A DNA stretch of 64,000 nucleotides from Sodalis sp. Ffu (GCA_024748595.1 CP072944.1:280001-344000); one strand, 5' to 3'; positions 41,627 through 53,773 are shown, counted from the first letter of the stretch. A program made the numbers and translations. The notes: generated from the letters alone by a model not told the origin.

Positions 41627-42565
41627 TATGTTTTCTCATTAACTGTATTGAAGGATCTTCAAGATAACTAAAGCGCTATCATGCCATTTAATGAGCCGGC
41701 AGTAACCTTAAATAAATGCAAGAGGAATTTTTCATGCAGAACATCAACGTTTTAAATCTCTTGACTCAGTCAGGTTAGAAGATATCAGCTAAAGATTGAT
41801 AGGTCTTTCCCGTATCTTGATTATAAAAATTATATGTATTTTTTCGATAAGTTTTATCTTAATATCCCTTAGGTTGTTTAGTTATTTATTATTGCCATTG
41901 CGTATTTTATTAATCGGTAGAGAATCGTTAGCATTACAAAATCTAATGTGATTACGTATAATTATCTAATTACCCTTTAGCCGATAGGGATCGATGGTGG
42001 TTTTTAGTTTGCCCCTAAATCACTGTATTAATTCTCTTCATATCTCAGTTTGAATTATAGCTCAAATTTGGTCAGGGAATGGATGCATGTTAATTACAGA
42101 TATGTGGTAGGTACCATGTAATGATATTTTTGACATTGCTCATCAAAAGTTACCCATTAAATTTCTAAATCAAGCCAATCTGGCATGTTGTACATGCCAG
42201 ATTGGTCGACACCAATAGCAAATTTGGAAGTGCAGCCATGTGAAGCTTGGCTGGCGCAGCTTGTAGCTGTATACTAAATTAGTGACGATAGTGGCAACGA
42301 AGTAGTTCTAATAACTGAACATTCCTGTCTGTTTACTGTCCAGTTTGCCCATGCATTTCTATGCGTTGTATTTTACGAGTACTCTAAGCTGGTGTTTGTT
42401 TAGGCAAGAGGGGCTGAAATTAAATTATCGTTGTATGATACCTTAGTTAATTATTGCTTTTCGGTATCGTTAAGTCTTTGATAGCATAGCAGCTATATCA
42501 CAGTGTGTAAAATAATCTATTTGAACCGGCCCAAGAGGGGCCGGCATAAGGAACGTTCTTTCCTA
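41627..42565. other. Gene-free spacer between queD and cysJ
   Basis: About 0.9 kb separating divergent queD and cysJ. The clear structure is the 14-bp perfect hairpin at 42175-42205. A promoter with CysB control is expected upstream of cysJ, but I cannot point to a site. Confidence 0.4.
42175..42205. repeat. Perfect 14-bp inverted repeat with a 3-base loop
   Basis: Arms at 42175-42188 and 42192-42205 are exact reverse complements. No T-run follows, so a terminator role for a nearby gene is doubtful. Confidence 0.85.
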
Positions 42566-44353
42566 ATGGCAAAACAGGTCCTCTCCAACTCTTTGCTGCC
42601 GCTGAATGCTGAGCAGCTGGATTGCTTGCATGCCGCGACTGATAATTTATCTGCTTTGCAGCTTGCTTGGATTTCTGGCTACTTATGGGCCAGGGTATCT
42701 GATAGACAACATACGGGGGATGCTACTGTATCGCAGCCTATTACCCTTTTATCTATTTCCCAAACCGGCAATGCTCGTCGATTAGCGGAGCAGTTGCGTG
42801 ATGACCTTATCGTTGCCAACCTAGACGCTGTGTTGATTAATGGCTGTGACTATAAATTTAAGCAAATTGCCCAAGAGAAACTGTTGCTCATTGTCAGCTC
42901 AACCCATGGGGAAGGTGATCCGCCGGAAGAAGGGCTAACACTATATAAATACTTATTTTCTAAGAAGGCACCGGCGCTAAAAGACATGCACTTTGCGGTA
43001 TTTAGTCTAGGTGATAGCTCATATGAACATTTCGCCAAAACTGGCAAAGATTTTGATCACCGGCTAGCGGAATTAGGCGCTAAGCGCATGCATGATCGTG
43101 TGGATGCTGACGTAGATTATCAGTCACAGGCAGATGTTTGGCGCAGTGAAATGACTAAGTTGCTAAAAGCGCGAGTGGCCACTGATAATCCGACTCAGCA
43201 GCAGTTGGGAGTTAGTGACAATATCAAAAAGATGGATTCCAACTTCTATACCAAAGATGTTCCGTTTACAGCCCATCTAGCAGTAAGTCAGAAGATTACT
43301 AGCCGACACGCGCTCAAAGATGTCTATCATCTGGAGATAGATCTGGCTGATTCAGGAATGCATTACCAGCCCGGTGACGCGTTGGGCGTCTGGTATGAAA
43401 ACGATCCAGCGCTCATCACAGAGCTGCTATCGCTGCTGCTGATGAAAGGGGACGAGTTGGTCCAGGTGCAGGGTCAGTTTTTACCTATTAGCGAAGCGTT
43501 GCAAAAACATTATGAATTGACGCAAAATACGCAGTCAATTGTTAAAAATTATGCTGCCTTGGCCCACGATAAAGGGCTGCAGGAGTTGATTGCTGATAAA
43601 GAGCAACTAAAAAATTTCGTATTATCGACGCCTATTATTGATATGATGAGTCGCGCGCCTGTAAAATTACGTGCCGAACAGCTACTGAATCTGCTGCGCC
43701 CGCTAACGCCGCGTCTCTACTCCATTGCTTCGTCACAGGCAGAAGTTGGGGAGGAGGTCCATATCACTGTCGGTGTTGTGCGCTATAAGATTGATGGCCG
43801 TTTACGTACGGGCGGCGCTAGCGGGTACTTGGCCGAGCGACTATCGGAAGATGATGCAGTGCGGGTGTTTATCGAATATAACGAGAACTTTCGTTTGCCC
43901 AGTGATTCCAATATGCCGGTGATTATGATTGGGCCGGGTACCGGTATTGCTCCGTTCCGTGCTTTTATGCAGCAGCGCGCTGCAGATGGTGCGCTGGGAC
44001 ATAACTGGTTATTTTTTGGTAATTTGCACCTTACCGACGACTTTCTCTATCAAGTGGAATGGCAGCGTTACGTTAAAGAAGGTGTGTTAACGCAAATCGA
44101 TGTCGCTTGGTCTCGAGATCAAGAGAATAAAGTGTATGTACAGGATAAGCTACAGGAAAAAGGTGACGAAGTTTGGCGATGGATTCAGCGAGGAGCATAC
44201 ATTTATGTTTGTGGCGCAAACTGCATGGCCCTCGGTGTAGAACAAACGCTTGTGACGCTGGTAGCCGAGCATGGTGGCATGGACTTCGAGCAAGCAAGTG
44301 AATTTTTGAGTGAGCTGCGCGTTGAGCGCCGTTATCAGCGAGATGTATATTGA
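42566..44353 (+). CDS. cysJ: Sulfite reductase flavoprotein subunit CysJ, with an altered NADPH motif
   Basis: CysJ carries FAD and FMN and passes electrons from NADPH to CysI, which reduces sulfite to sulfide. The start at 42566 ([18 protein letters not shown]) gives 595 residues (E. coli 599). The flavodoxin domain keeps [24 protein letters not shown] and [11 protein letters not shown]; the reductase part keeps [20 protein letters not shown] and [12 protein letters not shown], ending [14 protein letters not shown]. One motif near the C-terminus is changed: YVCGDANRMAKDVE of E. coli reads [13 protein letters not shown], one residue shorter, with Arg, Lys and Asp replaced. It overlaps cysI by one base. 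Confidence 0.97.
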   Translation: MAKQVLSNSLLPLNAEQLDCLHAATDNLSALQLAWISGYLWARVSDRQHTGDATVSQPITLLSISQTGNARRLAEQLRDDLIVANLDAVLINGCDYKFKQIAQEKLLLIVSSTHGEGDPPEEGLTLYKYLFSKKAPALKDMHFAVFSLGDSSYEHFAKTGKDFDHRLAELGAKRMHDRVDADVDYQSQADVWRSEMTKLLKARVATDNPTQQQLGVSDNIKKMDSNFYTKDVPFTAHLAVSQKITSRHALKDVYHLEIDLADSGMHYQPGDALGVWYENDPALITELLSLLLMKGDELVQVQGQFLPISEALQKHYELTQNTQSIVKNYAALAHDKGLQELIADKEQLKNFVLSTPIIDMMSRAPVKLRAEQLLNLLRPLTPRLYSIASSQAEVGEEVHITVGVVRYKIDGRLRTGGASGYLAERLSEDDAVRVFIEYNENFRLPSDSNMPVIMIGPGTGIAPFRAFMQQRAADGALGHNWLFFGNLHLTDDFLYQVEWQRYVKEGVLTQIDVAWSRDQENKVYVQDKLQEKGDEVWRWIQRGAYIYVCGANCMALGVEQTLVTLVAEHGGMDFEQASEFLSELRVERRYQRDVY

Positions 44354-46062
44354 TGAGCGAACAACAACCAAAATTGTCGGATAACGAGCGGTTAAAAGGC
44401 GCAAGCAATTTTTTGCGTGGAACGATCGCACAGGATTTGAAAGATGGTCTAACCGGTGGATTCAATGGTGATAATTTTCAGCTGATCCGTTTCCATGGCA
44501 TGTATCAGCAGGACGACCGAGATCTGCGCGCCGAACGTGCCGGCCAGAAGCTGGAACCGCTGATTAATATGATGTTACGCTGCAGGTTGCCGGGTGGAGT
44601 TATCACACCACAGCAGTGGTTAGGTATTGACTCTTTCGCTGCCGAACATACCTTGTACGGCAGTATTCGTTGTACCACACGGCAAACCTTACAGTTTCAC
44701 GGTGTGTTGAAGCCTAAGCTAAAAAGCATGCATCAGCTGTTGCACAAATTGGGGTTGGACTCTATCGCCACCGCCGGCGATGTGAATCGCAATGTATTGT
44801 GTACCTCAAACCCAGTTGAGTCAGTGATGCACTATCAGGCGTGGGAATGGGCAAAGAAAATTTCCGAGCATTTGCTACCAAAAACCCGTGCTTATGCAGA
44901 GATTTGGTTGGACGGTAAAAAGACTGAGACCACTGATCAGGAGCCGATCTTAAGCGCCACCTATTTGCCGCGTAAATTTAAAACTACAGTCGTTATACCG
45001 CCACTTAATGATGTAGATGTGCATGCAAACGATCTCAATTTTGTCGCTATCAGCGATAAAGGCCAATTGGTTGGTTTTAACGTCCTGGTAGGAGGCGGAC
45101 TAGCAATGACACATGGCGATACCAGTACTTATCCACGTAAGGCAAGCGAGTTTGGTTATATTGCTTTGGAAGATACTCTGAAGATCGCCGAAGCAGTGGT
45201 GACCACGCAGCGCGACTGCGGTAACCGTTTTAATCGCAAAAATGCTAAAACGAAATATACCCTGGAGCGCGTGGGTATTGACGCATTTAGGCATGAGGTA
45301 GAAATACGCGCCGGGGTAAAATTTGCTCTGACTCGTCCTTACACTTTCATTGATCGTGGCGATCGTTTCGGCTGGGTAAAAGGTATCGACGACCAGTGGC
45401 ATCTCACGCTCTTTATTGAAAATGGTCGTATTCTAGATTATCCGAACCAACCGCTAAAAACTGGTATGGCGGAGATCGCTCTCATTCATAAAGGAGATTT
45501 TCGCCTGACCGCTAATCAAAACTTAATTATCGCTGGTGTTAATAAAAAGGATAAAGCCACCATCGAAGTGTTGGTACGGCGGTATGGTTTGCTTAACGAC
45601 GACGTTACACTGCAGCGCAAGGCCTCAATGGCCTGTGTAGCGTTCCCCACTTGTCCGCTGGCGATGGCGGAAGCAGAGCGCTTCCTGCCGCAATTTATCA
45701 CCAAGGTGGAAAATATCATGTACAGTCACGGCCTCGCCAATGACAAAATTATCCTGCGGGTTGCAGGTTGTCCTAATGGCTGTAGCCGTGCTATGTTGGC
45801 GGAAATTGGTCTAGTGGGAAAAGGTATTGGCCGTTATAACCTTTATCTGGGCGGCGATCGCACTGGTACGCGTATTCCGCGCATGTACCGGGAGAATATT
45901 ACTGAGAATAAAATTCTGGGTATCATTGATGATACTGTTGGCCGCTGGGCACGGGAGCGTCAGCCAAAAGAACCCTACGGCGATTATGTGATACGGGTAG
46001 GTATTATTCGCCCGGTCGTTGACTCAGCGCGCGACTTTTACGATGAATTGGGGCGTGGTTGA
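44353..46062 (+). CDS. cysI: Sulfite reductase hemoprotein subunit CysI
   Basis: CysI holds siroheme and a 4Fe-4S cluster and reduces sulfite by six electrons to sulfide. The start at 44353 overlaps the cysJ stop (TGATG). The 569-residue product keeps the siroheme-contact segments [15 protein letters not shown] and [10 protein letters not shown], Lys residues in [12 protein letters not shown], and both Cys pairs of the cluster in [16 protein letters not shown] and [15 protein letters not shown]. One conserved Leu is Cys (SIRCT), with no known catalytic role. Coupled translation with cysJ and the nearby cysG (siroheme maker) support a working enzyme. Confidence 0.98.
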   Translation: MSEQQPKLSDNERLKGASNFLRGTIAQDLKDGLTGGFNGDNFQLIRFHGMYQQDDRDLRAERAGQKLEPLINMMLRCRLPGGVITPQQWLGIDSFAAEHTLYGSIRCTTRQTLQFHGVLKPKLKSMHQLLHKLGLDSIATAGDVNRNVLCTSNPVESVMHYQAWEWAKKISEHLLPKTRAYAEIWLDGKKTETTDQEPILSATYLPRKFKTTVVIPPLNDVDVHANDLNFVAISDKGQLVGFNVLVGGGLAMTHGDTSTYPRKASEFGYIALEDTLKIAEAVVTTQRDCGNRFNRKNAKTKYTLERVGIDAFRHEVEIRAGVKFALTRPYTFIDRGDRFGWVKGIDDQWHLTLFIENGRILDYPNQPLKTGMAEIALIHKGDFRLTANQNLIIAGVNKKDKATIEVLVRRYGLLNDDVTLQRKASMACVAFPTCPLAMAEAERFLPQFITKVENIMYSHGLANDKIILRVAGCPNGCSRAMLAEIGLVGKGIGRYNLYLGGDRTGTRIPRMYRENITENKILGIIDDTVGRWARERQPKEPYGDYVIRVGIIRPVVDSARDFYDELGRG

Positions 46063-46069
46063 GCCTAGC

Positions 46070-46804
46070 ATGAATGAATTAGATCTTGAAAAATTAAATG
46101 CGATGGACAAGATGCAGCAAACGGCGGCGCTGGCGACGGTCAATCAGCAGCTAGAAAGATTGAGGGCAGAACAACGGGTTAGTTGGGCGCTGGAATATCT
46201 GCCGCCGCAGGCGGTAATTTCTTCAAGTTTTGGTGTTCAGGCAGCAGTCAGCTTGCATCTGGTAACCCTCCATCGGCCAGGCATTCCTGTGATTCTGATC
46301 GATACCGGCTATTTATTCCCAGAGACTTATCGGTTTATTGATCAACTAACGGAATACCTGCAGTTGAATCTGCAGGTATTCCGCGCCAATGAATCGCCAG
46401 CCTGGCAAGAAGCGCGCTATGGTAAGCTATGGGAGCAAGGTATGAAGGGTCTTGAGCGCTATAATCAAATCAATAAAGTGGATCCGATGAATCAGGCATT
46501 GGTGTCACTTCATTCGGGGACTTGGTTTGCTGGATTGCGTCGCGAACAGTCTGGCAGCCGTAACAGGTTACCAGTGCTTGCTATTCAGCGCAATGTATTC
46601 AAGTTGCTGCCTATTATAGACTGGAATAACCACCAGATTTACCAGTATATCAAACAACATGGTTTGGTATATCACCCATTATGGAAGCATGGGTATCTGT
46701 CAGTTGGCGATATTCACTCCACTCGCAAGTGGTCGGCAGGGATGAGTGAAGAGGATACTCGTTTTTTTGGACTGAAACGAGAATGCGGTCTGCATGAGGA
46801 ATGA
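46070..46804 (+). CDS. cysH: Phosphoadenosine phosphosulfate reductase CysH
   Basis: CysH reduces PAPS to sulfite with thioredoxin. The start at 46070 ([10 protein letters not shown]), 7 bases after the cysI stop, gives 244 residues as in E. coli. The nucleotide site is [28 protein letters not shown] and [13 protein letters not shown] are present; the single catalytic Cys is in KRECGLHE at the very end. No 4Fe-4S Cys pairs are present, consistent with the PAPS-specific type. It closes the cysJIH run and needs the cysC product made at 51.4 kb. Confidence 0.98.
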   Translation: MNELDLEKLNAMDKMQQTAALATVNQQLERLRAEQRVSWALEYLPPQAVISSSFGVQAAVSLHLVTLHRPGIPVILIDTGYLFPETYRFIDQLTEYLQLNLQVFRANESPAWQEARYGKLWEQGMKGLERYNQINKVDPMNQALVSLHSGTWFAGLRREQSGSRNRLPVLAIQRNVFKLLPIIDWNNHQIYQYIKQHGLVYHPLWKHGYLSVGDIHSTRKWSAGMSEEDTRFFGLKRECGLHEE

Positions 46805-47631
46805 GACATTATCGCCGACGTTTAGGTTACAACGTTTTTTCATAACGGGCATTCATCACTACCTTACTTGATATTGAAGTAAAATCACCACAGCGATACT
46901 ATATGCAGGCTTAACTGTTCAGGCAGGGCATGGAGGGTTAGGGCAGGTGGGCATAATATATGCTGGCCACTGTGCCAGTGATGATGTTCTTGATATTGCT
47001 CAGCAAAGGGGAAGTCCTTGTCTGATGCTGACCTTTTGTTCATCTATGAGTAGTTAATCATAGTGATTATGGGTCATGATTGAATCCCTTAAACATAAAA
47101 ACCTGTACTTACGATACGATATGAGTATCTATCTGTTTCTCTTTATGGCCAATAAAAAAGATGAGACTCTACTTTGCGTTTTTTTATTTAAACGCTTAGT
47201 CTAGGTTTCATCTACTTTAATACGTTCAGCGATTTTAGATATGCTCAAGCATGAATCTTCTGCTTGAGCTTTTAAGTTGTCAGTATCTTATGAATTGGTT
47301 AAACTTACAATAACATAAAGAGGATATAGGTGGTGAAAATGGCAGTAATGTTACTAGTAAATGCTCTGGAGATGGCAGGCGCGACGATAAAGACCGCTAG
47401 CTAGCGGCGTTATACAACGGCGTCATCAGGTAACAGAAAGTACTTGTTAACTAAAATAGCGTAATGATTCAGCCGTGCGACTAACCTATAGATAAGTATG
47501 GGACGGTAGTGGCGGCAAAATCTTGCTTTAGCTTGAAAGCTATGGAGTCTTTATTCCATAAAAGTAAATGAAATTGTAAAATTGTAAGACGTATAGTTGC
47601 AATATTGCTAAACACTAATAGAAAAATTATT
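46805..47631. other. Gene-free spacer between cysH and cysG
   Basis: About 0.8 kb with no recognisable gene. The sequence lacks the IS5-type signatures found elsewhere. Confidence 0.4.
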
Positions 47632-49017
47632 GTGGAATATTTACCGCTATTTGCCGATCTCAAGCGGCGCCCGGTCTTGGTAGTTGGCGGAGGAGATATT
47701 GCGGCACGCAAAATTCAATGGCTGATGCATGCCGGTGCACAAATCAGGGTGGTGGCACGTGAATTGTGTCCAGAATTAGCGGAAATTGCGCATACTAAGG
47801 GCCTTAGTTGGATAGGTAAAGCGTTTAAGCCAGCCATGTTGGATGAAGTATTTCTGGTCATTGCTGCTACCGATAATGCAGCGCTTAATACTAGGGTTTA
47901 TCAAAGCGCCGATAAGCGCCATATTTTAGCAAATGTGGTGGACGATCAGCCACAATGCTCTTTTATTTTTCCTTCTATCATCGATCGCACGCCAATCGTA
48001 GTTGCGATCTCCTCCGGCGGTAAGGCGCCGGTACTGGCGCGCATTTTGCGTGAAAAGCTTGAGTCGTTATTGCCGAATTTTCTTGGCCCCCTGGCGATGC
48101 TTGCTGGTGCTTGGCGTGGCAGAGTGAAGCAGCGTATTCGCAGCATGGCCGCCCGTCGCCAGTTTTGGGAGAAGGCGCTGAATGGCCGTTTTGCTAGTTT
48201 GGTAGCGCAAGAACGGTTTGAACAGGCCGAGCTGACGCTAGAAGACTCCCTCATCAATTCAGGACAGGAGCAACAGGGTAACGTTGCGCTAGTTGGTGCT
48301 GGTCCTGGCGACAGCGGACTGCTTACGTTACGCGGGCTGCAATTCATGCAGCAGGCAGATGTAGTGTTGTATGATTACCTGGTTAGCCCAGAAGTTCTCG
48401 AATTAGGTCGCCGTGACGCAGCCCGGATTTGCGTCGGTAAACGAGCTGGTGATCACTCGATACAGCAAGAACAGATTAATCATCTGCTGGTTACTCTAGC
48501 GCAACAGGGTAAAAAAGTAGTGCGGCTCAAGGGTGGCGATCCTTTTATTTTCGGCAGGGGTGGCGAAGAGTTGCAGCATGTGGCAGCGGCTGGAATCTCC
48601 TTCCAAGTTGTGCCAGGCATTACTGCTGCTTCCGGCGTTACCGCTTACGCCGGCATTCCACTGACCCATCGAGAGCATGCTCAAAGCATTACCTTCATCA
48701 CCGGTCATTTGCGCAGCGGGGGTAATACGCTGGATTGGCAGGCGTTGGCATGCGGACATCAGACGCTGGTGATTTATATGGGGGTGGTCAATGCAGCGCA
48801 CATTAGCAGTCAACTTATCGCTTATGGTCGCGCCGCGCAGACTCCTGTGGCGATCATCAGTCGCGGTACCCGCCGCGATCAGCGAGTATTGATTGGTACT
48901 CTGGAGAAGTTGGAACAATTAGCGCAATCGTCGTTAACCCCAGCGCTTATGGTAATCGGCGAAGTCGTGGCCCTTCATCATGAAATCAATTGGTTTGGTC
49001 AGCACAACCTGGTTTAA
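47632..49017 (+). CDS. cysG: Siroheme synthase CysG (trifunctional)
   Basis: CysG methylates uroporphyrinogen III, then oxidises and metallates precorrin-2 to siroheme, the cofactor of CysI. A GTG at 47632 fits best: it yields [16 protein letters not shown], matching Yersinia-type CysG, and 461 residues; a TTG nine codons upstream has no counterpart. The N-terminal dehydrogenase/chelatase domain has [11 protein letters not shown] and [16 protein letters not shown]. The C-terminal methyltransferase has [32 protein letters not shown] and VPGITAASG. It leads straight into cysD (14 bases), an arrangement seen in Yersinia and Serratia rather than E. coli K-12. Confidence 0.97.
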   Translation: MEYLPLFADLKRRPVLVVGGGDIAARKIQWLMHAGAQIRVVARELCPELAEIAHTKGLSWIGKAFKPAMLDEVFLVIAATDNAALNTRVYQSADKRHILANVVDDQPQCSFIFPSIIDRTPIVVAISSGGKAPVLARILREKLESLLPNFLGPLAMLAGAWRGRVKQRIRSMAARRQFWEKALNGRFASLVAQERFEQAELTLEDSLINSGQEQQGNVALVGAGPGDSGLLTLRGLQFMQQADVVLYDYLVSPEVLELGRRDAARICVGKRAGDHSIQQEQINHLLVTLAQQGKKVVRLKGGDPFIFGRGGEELQHVAAAGISFQVVPGITAASGVTAYAGIPLTHREHAQSITFITGHLRSGGNTLDWQALACGHQTLVIYMGVVNAAHISSQLIAYGRAAQTPVAIISRGTRRDQRVLIGTLEKLEQLAQSSLTPALMVIGEVVALHHEINWFGQHNLV

Positions 49018-49031
49018 GGGTGTATTATTTT

Positions 49032-49940
49032 ATGGTTCAACAACGTTTTACCCATTTACGTCAATTGGAGGCGGAGAGTATCCATATCATTAGGGAGGTG
49101 GCATCCGAATTCAGCAATCCAGTGATGATGTACTCCATCGGTAAAGATTCATCGGTGATGCTTCATTTGGCACGCAAGGCTTTTTATCCCGGCACGCTAC
49201 CGTTTCCGTTGTTGCATGTGGATACCAACTGGAAATTTCGTGAGATGTACCAGTTCCGTGACCACACCGCCAAGGCTTACGGTTTCGAGTTATTAGTGCA
49301 TAAAAATCCGGAAGGTGTGGCGATGGGTATTAATCCCTTTGTTCACGGGAGCACCAAGCATACCGATATTATGAAAACTGAAGGCTTAAAACAGGCTCTG
49401 AACAAATATTGTTTTGACGCCGCTTTTGGAGGGGCTCGGCGCGACGAAGAAAAATCTAGAGCCAAAGAACGTATCTATTCATTCCGCGATCGTTTCCACC
49501 GTTGGGATCCAAAAAACCAGCGTCCAGAGCTGTGGCATAATTATAACGGCCAGATTAATAAAGGGGAGAGCATTCGTGTTTTTCCGCTTTCTAACTGGAC
49601 TGAACTAGATATCTGGCAATATATTTTTTTGGAAAATATCGAAATTGTTCCGCTCTATCTAGCCAAAAAGCGCCCAATTCTGGAGCGTGACGGTATGCTA
49701 ATGATGGTTGATGACGATCGTATCGATTTGCAATCTGGCGAAAATATCGAAGAGTGCATGGTCCGGTTTCGCACCCTTGGTTGTTGGCCGCTGACCGGTG
49801 CGGTGAAATCGTTAGCGAAAACGTTGCCTGAAATTATTGAGGAGATGCTGGTATCTACCACCAGCGAACGCCAGGGTCGGATGATCGATCATGATCAATC
49901 TGGATCGATGGAGATGAAGAAGCGTCAGGGTTATTTTTAA
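49032..49940 (+). CDS. cysD: Sulfate adenylyltransferase subunit 2 CysD
   Basis: CysD is the catalytic subunit that joins sulfate and ATP to give APS, driven by GTP hydrolysis on CysN. The start at 49032 ([17 protein letters not shown]) gives 302 residues, the E. coli length. The PP-loop-type nucleotide site is [36 protein letters not shown] and [14 protein letters not shown] are conserved, as is [14 protein letters not shown] Gly in HVDTGWKF is Asn here (HVDTNWKF). It sits between cysG and cysN with 12 bases to cysN. Confidence 0.98.
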   Translation: MVQQRFTHLRQLEAESIHIIREVASEFSNPVMMYSIGKDSSVMLHLARKAFYPGTLPFPLLHVDTNWKFREMYQFRDHTAKAYGFELLVHKNPEGVAMGINPFVHGSTKHTDIMKTEGLKQALNKYCFDAAFGGARRDEEKSRAKERIYSFRDRFHRWDPKNQRPELWHNYNGQINKGESIRVFPLSNWTELDIWQYIFLENIEIVPLYLAKKRPILERDGMLMMVDDDRIDLQSGENIEECMVRFRTLGCWPLTGAVKSLAKTLPEIIEEMLVSTTSERQGRMIDHDQSGSMEMKKRQGYF

Positions 49941-49952
49941 GGAGTCATCTAT

Positions 49953-51380
49953 ATGAACAATGCTATAGTTCAGCAGATTGCTGAGCAGGGCGGTATCGAA
50001 GCTTACCTGCACGTCCAACAGCATAAAAGTTTGCTGCGTTTTCTTATTTGCGGTAGCGTGGATGATGGTAAAAGCACTTTGATCGGGCGCCTGTTGCACG
50101 ATACCAGACAGATCTACGAGGATCAGTTATCGACATTGCGTACCGATAGTAAACGTCTTGGTACCCAGGGCGAAAAATTGGATTTGGCGTTATTGGTAGA
50201 TGGTTTGCAGGCCGAACGTGAGCAGGGTATTACCATTGATGTCGCCTATCGTTATTTTTCCACTGAAAAGCGCAAATTCATTATTGCTGATACCCCAGGG
50301 CATGAGCAGTACACCCGTAACATGGCTACTGGTGCCTCCACTTGCGACTTGGCAATTTTGGTTATCGACGCACGTAAAGGGGTGCTAGATCAGACTAGAC
50401 GCCATAGCTTCATCAGCACGTTGTTGGGTATACACCACCTGGTGGTAGCAGTAAATAAGATGGATCTGGTGGATTACGAGAAAAATGTGTTTGATAGAAT
50501 TAAACAAGATTACCTAAATTTCGCCAGGCAGTTGCCGATGGATTTAGATATCAAATTTGTACCGCTATCGGCGCTAAACGGTGACAATGTTGCTAGTCTG
50601 GCGATGCACATGTTCTGGTACAGCGGTCCGACACTGTTGGACGTGTTGGAAAATATCGAAGTGATTAATGTCAATGAACAGCAGCAGTTACGCTTCCCAG
50701 TGCAATACGTCAACCGTCCTCATTTAGATTTTCGTGGTTATGCTGGTACTGTAGCATCAGGGGTATTGCGCGTCGGTCAACACATTAAGGTGCTGCCATC
50801 AGGGATCACTTCCACCATCCGTTGCATTGTTACCTTTGACGGTTATCGGACGGAAGCATGTGCGGGAGAAGCAGTAACTCTGGTCTTGGCAGATGACGTG
50901 GATATCAGCCGAGGTGATTTATTGGTAGACGCTAACCAGGTGCTGCAGGCGGTGCAGCATGCTCAAGTAGACGTGGTATGGATGACCGATCAGCCGCTAG
51001 GGGTAGATCAAAGCTTTGATATCAAGGTTGCTGGAAAAAAAACTCGCGCGCAAGTAGAGAACGTGCAGTATCAGGTGGATATCAAAACTCTAAACCAGTG
51101 CGTGGTGAATAGTTTGCCGCTAAACGGTATTGGCCTGGTAGAATTGGCATTTGATGAGCCGATGGTGCTGGATAAATACGCTGATAATTCAGTGACTGGC
51201 GGCATAATTTTTATCGACCGATTAAGTAATATTACCGTAGGGGCCGGTATGGTGCGCCAGCTTCTGCACGAGGTTTACCGCAAACCAAATATTTATAGTA
51301 AATTCGAGCTGGAGCTAAACGCACTAGTGCGTCGTCATTTCCCGCATTGGGGTGCTCGCGACTTGTTGGGAGGCAAGTGA
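49953..51380 (+). CDS. cysN: Sulfate adenylyltransferase subunit 1 CysN (GTPase)
   Basis: CysN is an EF-Tu-like GTPase that energises CysD. The 475-residue product has the family length; G1 is [15 protein letters not shown]3 [15 protein letters not shown]4 [11 protein letters not shown]. The beta-barrel domains follow, with [17 protein letters not shown], and the end is [16 protein letters not shown]. Preceded by TAAGGAGTC. Its TGA stop overlaps the ATG of cysC (TGATG), so translation is coupled. No anomalies in the GTP site. Confidence 0.98.
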   Translation: MNNAIVQQIAEQGGIEAYLHVQQHKSLLRFLICGSVDDGKSTLIGRLLHDTRQIYEDQLSTLRTDSKRLGTQGEKLDLALLVDGLQAEREQGITIDVAYRYFSTEKRKFIIADTPGHEQYTRNMATGASTCDLAILVIDARKGVLDQTRRHSFISTLLGIHHLVVAVNKMDLVDYEKNVFDRIKQDYLNFARQLPMDLDIKFVPLSALNGDNVASLAMHMFWYSGPTLLDVLENIEVINVNEQQQLRFPVQYVNRPHLDFRGYAGTVASGVLRVGQHIKVLPSGITSTIRCIVTFDGYRTEACAGEAVTLVLADDVDISRGDLLVDANQVLQAVQHAQVDVVWMTDQPLGVDQSFDIKVAGKKTRAQVENVQYQVDIKTLNQCVVNSLPLNGIGLVELAFDEPMVLDKYADNSVTGGIIFIDRLSNITVGAGMVRQLLHEVYRKPNIYSKFELELNALVRRHFPHWGARDLLGGK

Positions 51381-51997
51381 TGACAAACATTAAACATCTG
51401 GTGGATGACAATGTTGTTTGGCATTCTCATTCTATCAACCAACAGGATCGTGAACGGCTGCATAAGCACCAGGGCGTGGTGATATGGTTCACCGGCTTAT
51501 CCGGTTCTGGTAAATCTACTCTGGCCGATGCGCTGGAGCAGGTGCTACATCATCAGGGGATCAGTACCTATTTGTTAGATGGCGATAATGTGCGATACGA
51601 TCTATGTTGCGATCTGGGTTTCAGCAATGACGATAGACGCGAAAATATTCGCCGTGTCGGACAAGTAGCTCGGTTGATGGTTGATGCCGGGTTGGTGGTG
51701 CTGGCTGCCTTTATTTCCCCTCATTGCGCCGAGAGGCAGATGGTACGCGATATGTTACCAGCCGGACGTTTTATCGAGGTGTTTGTCGATACGCCTCTAG
51801 CTATTTGCGAAGCACGTGATCCGAAGGGATTGTACAAAAAAGCTCGTGCTGAAAAGCTGAATAATTTTACCGGTATCGACGCGGTTTACGAGGTACCTAA
51901 GCAGCCGGAAGTCCATCTCGATGGTCAACAATTGGTAACAAATTTGATTGCTCGATTGTTAAATTTGTTCAATAAGCGCGTTATTATTGGATTGTAA
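51380..51997 (+). CDS. cysC: Adenylylsulfate kinase CysC
   Basis: CysC phosphorylates APS to PAPS, the substrate of CysH. The start at 51380 overlaps cysN; 205 residues (E. coli 201). Walker [15 protein letters not shown] is intact, as is DGDNVR; the lid-region [18 protein letters not shown] is conserved. Two conserved places differ: FISPHRAERQ reads [10 protein letters not shown] (Cys116 for Arg), and the Gly after DGDNVRH is Asp. The serine-lid phosphate contacts may be weaker. It ends the cysG-cysDNC run. Confidence 0.96.
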   Translation: MTNIKHLVDDNVVWHSHSINQQDRERLHKHQGVVIWFTGLSGSGKSTLADALEQVLHHQGISTYLLDGDNVRYDLCCDLGFSNDDRRENIRRVGQVARLMVDAGLVVLAAFISPHCAERQMVRDMLPAGRFIEVFVDTPLAICEARDPKGLYKKARAEKLNNFTGIDAVYEVPKQPEVHLDGQQLVTNLIARLLNLFNKRVIIGL

Positions 51998-52260
51998 ATG
52001 TCAATTTTATAAAATACGCGGTGCTAATGCATTGTTTTTCTTTCTACTGTCGAGTATCAATATTTATCAATATTGATGGTTGTGGTGCGCTGTTCAATGC
52101 TTGGCCTAGTTGTACTGTTTGGTTGGAAAACGGTGTCCTGGCTCATTTTAACAATAATCGGTATGGCGTTTTAAGCCATACGCCCGCTATATTTGTTCGC
52201 GCGAGATGTTGAGTTAGGAGTTAAGTTATGGGTTGAGTAGACAGCTCTGTAGGGGTGGTA

Positions 52261-52575
52261 ATGGAAAAACTTACTTTGCTATTATTAATACTGATTGGAT
52301 GGTTACAATATTCGCTTTGGTTTGGTAAAAACGGTGTGCGAGATCTGATTCGTGTCGAGAGCGATATCAAGGCGTACCAAAGCAGTAACTCTACACTTAA
52401 AGCGCGCAACAATCAGTTGTTTGCTGAAATTGAGGATTTGAATAGTGGCCAGGAAGCTATCGAGGAACGCTCACGCAATGAGCTTGGTATGATTAAACTG
52501 GGTGAGACCTTTTACCGTTTGGTGCCTGAACAATTAAAACGGTCATTAGCGGCAGCCGTGCCGCAAAACAACTAA
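52261..52575 (+). CDS. ftsB: Cell division protein FtsB
   Basis: FtsB is a bitopic membrane protein that forms the FtsQLB complex controlling septal wall synthesis. The start at 52261 ([22 protein letters not shown]) gives 104 residues (E. coli 103), with a membrane helix over residues 3-20, the periplasmic coiled coil [21 protein letters not shown] and the conserved [24 protein letters not shown] two codons earlier could also start. It is followed four bases later by ispD, the ancestral order. Together with the truncated FtsN it shows that the divisome activation pathway is still in use. Confidence 0.97.
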   Translation: MEKLTLLLLILIGWLQYSLWFGKNGVRDLIRVESDIKAYQSSNSTLKARNNQLFAEIEDLNSGQEAIEERSRNELGMIKLGETFYRLVPEQLKRSLAAAVPQNN

Positions 52576-52578
52576 ATA

Positions 52579-53286
52579 ATGACCTTATCAGCGGAAAAAT
52601 TTTCGGATGTCATTGCTGTTTTGCCGGCTGCTGGTATCGGTAGCCGTATGCAAAGTCCTTTTCCAAAACAGTATCACACTATAGGCGATAAAACTTTATT
52701 GGAGCATGCCCTCAGCGCGTTGCTGCATCAGCCTTGCATCCGGCGGGTGATTGTCGCCATTCGCTCTGATGATCGTTGGTTTCATCATCTACCAGTAGCC
52801 GCCAATCCACGTGCCAGTGTTGTCACAGGCGGAAAAACGCGCGCTGAATCTGTAATGGCCGCACTGCATCACGCAAACAGGGCTGGCTGGGTGATGGTAC
52901 ATGATGCCGTGCGTCCCTGTTTACACCAAGACGATCTTGTGCGTTTGTTAGCAGTGATGTCGCGCTCTCCAGTGGGCGGGATTTTGGCGACTCCAGTGCG
53001 TGATACCATGAAGCGCGCCCGCGCCGGTTGTAAAATTATCGATTATACCGTGGAGCGCAATGATCTCTGGCATGCGCTTACGCCGCAGCTATTCGACTTT
53101 GATCTACTAAAAAACTGCCTTAGCCAGGCCTTAGCGGAAGGCGTAACTACCACCGATGAAGCCTCGGCGTTGGAACGTTATGGGTATCGGCCGTTGCTGG
53201 TTCCTGGGCGAGCCGATAATATCAAGGTGACCATTCCGGAAGATCTGGTGTTAGCAAATTTTTATTTTTCTCAATTTGGTATTTAA
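52579..53286 (+). CDS. ispD: 2-C-methyl-D-erythritol 4-phosphate cytidylyltransferase IspD
   Basis: IspD attaches CMP to methylerythritol 4-phosphate in the MEP route to isoprenoids. The 235-residue product (E. coli 236) keeps [18 protein letters not shown] with the CTP-binding Arg and Lys, [37 protein letters not shown] and [10 protein letters not shown]. It begins four bases after ftsB and ends 13 bases before ispF, the usual ftsB-ispD-ispF run. The CTP it uses comes from PyrG encoded upstream. Confidence 0.98.
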   Translation: MTLSAEKFSDVIAVLPAAGIGSRMQSPFPKQYHTIGDKTLLEHALSALLHQPCIRRVIVAIRSDDRWFHHLPVAANPRASVVTGGKTRAESVMAALHHANRAGWVMVHDAVRPCLHQDDLVRLLAVMSRSPVGGILATPVRDTMKRARAGCKIIDYTVERNDLWHALTPQLFDFDLLKNCLSQALAEGVTTTDEASALERYGYRPLLVPGRADNIKVTIPEDLVLANFYFSQFGI

Positions 53287-53299
53287 AAAGAGCGTGTAA

Positions 53300-53773
53300 A
53301 TGCGTATTGGTCACGGTTTTGATGTGCATAAATTTGGCGGCAAAAGATCTCTTGTTATTGGTGGTGTGCAGATTCCCTTTGCATCGGGGTTGCTAGCACA
53401 CTCTGATGGTGATGTTGTTTTGCATGCCGTTATCGATGCTCTACTTGGTGCCGCTGCTCTTGGCGATATCGGCAAATTATTCCCTGATACCAATCCAGTG
53501 TTCGCTGGTACCGATAGCCGCAAATTGCTGCGTACCGTTTGGCGGCAAATTGTGGCCAAAGGATATTGTTTGGGAAATTTGGATATCACCCTTATCGCCC
53601 AAGCGCCGAAAATGGCGCCGCATATTCCGCAGATGCGTGTTCATATCACAGAAGATCTCGGTTGTCATATAAATGATATCAACATTAAGGCTACGACGAC
53701 TGAACAGTTAGGGTTTGTTGGGCGCTGCGAGGGCATTGCTTGTGAGGCAGTATCGCTATTGCTAGCGCTATGA
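53300..53773 (+). CDS. ispF: 2-C-methyl-D-erythritol 2,4-cyclodiphosphate synthase IspF
   Basis: IspF cyclises the CDP-methylerythritol 2-phosphate with release of CMP, in the MEP isoprenoid pathway. The 157-residue product opens [14 protein letters not shown] with the zinc Asp8 and His10, the third ligand being in [28 protein letters not shown] and [21 protein letters not shown] are intact, with Gly to Cys in GRGEG. truD, surE and nlpD, which follow in relatives, are not seen. Confidence 0.98.
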   Translation: MRIGHGFDVHKFGGKRSLVIGGVQIPFASGLLAHSDGDVVLHAVIDALLGAAALGDIGKLFPDTNPVFAGTDSRKLLRTVWRQIVAKGYCLGNLDITLIAQAPKMAPHIPQMRVHITEDLGCHINDINIKATTTEQLGFVGRCEGIACEAVSLLLAL

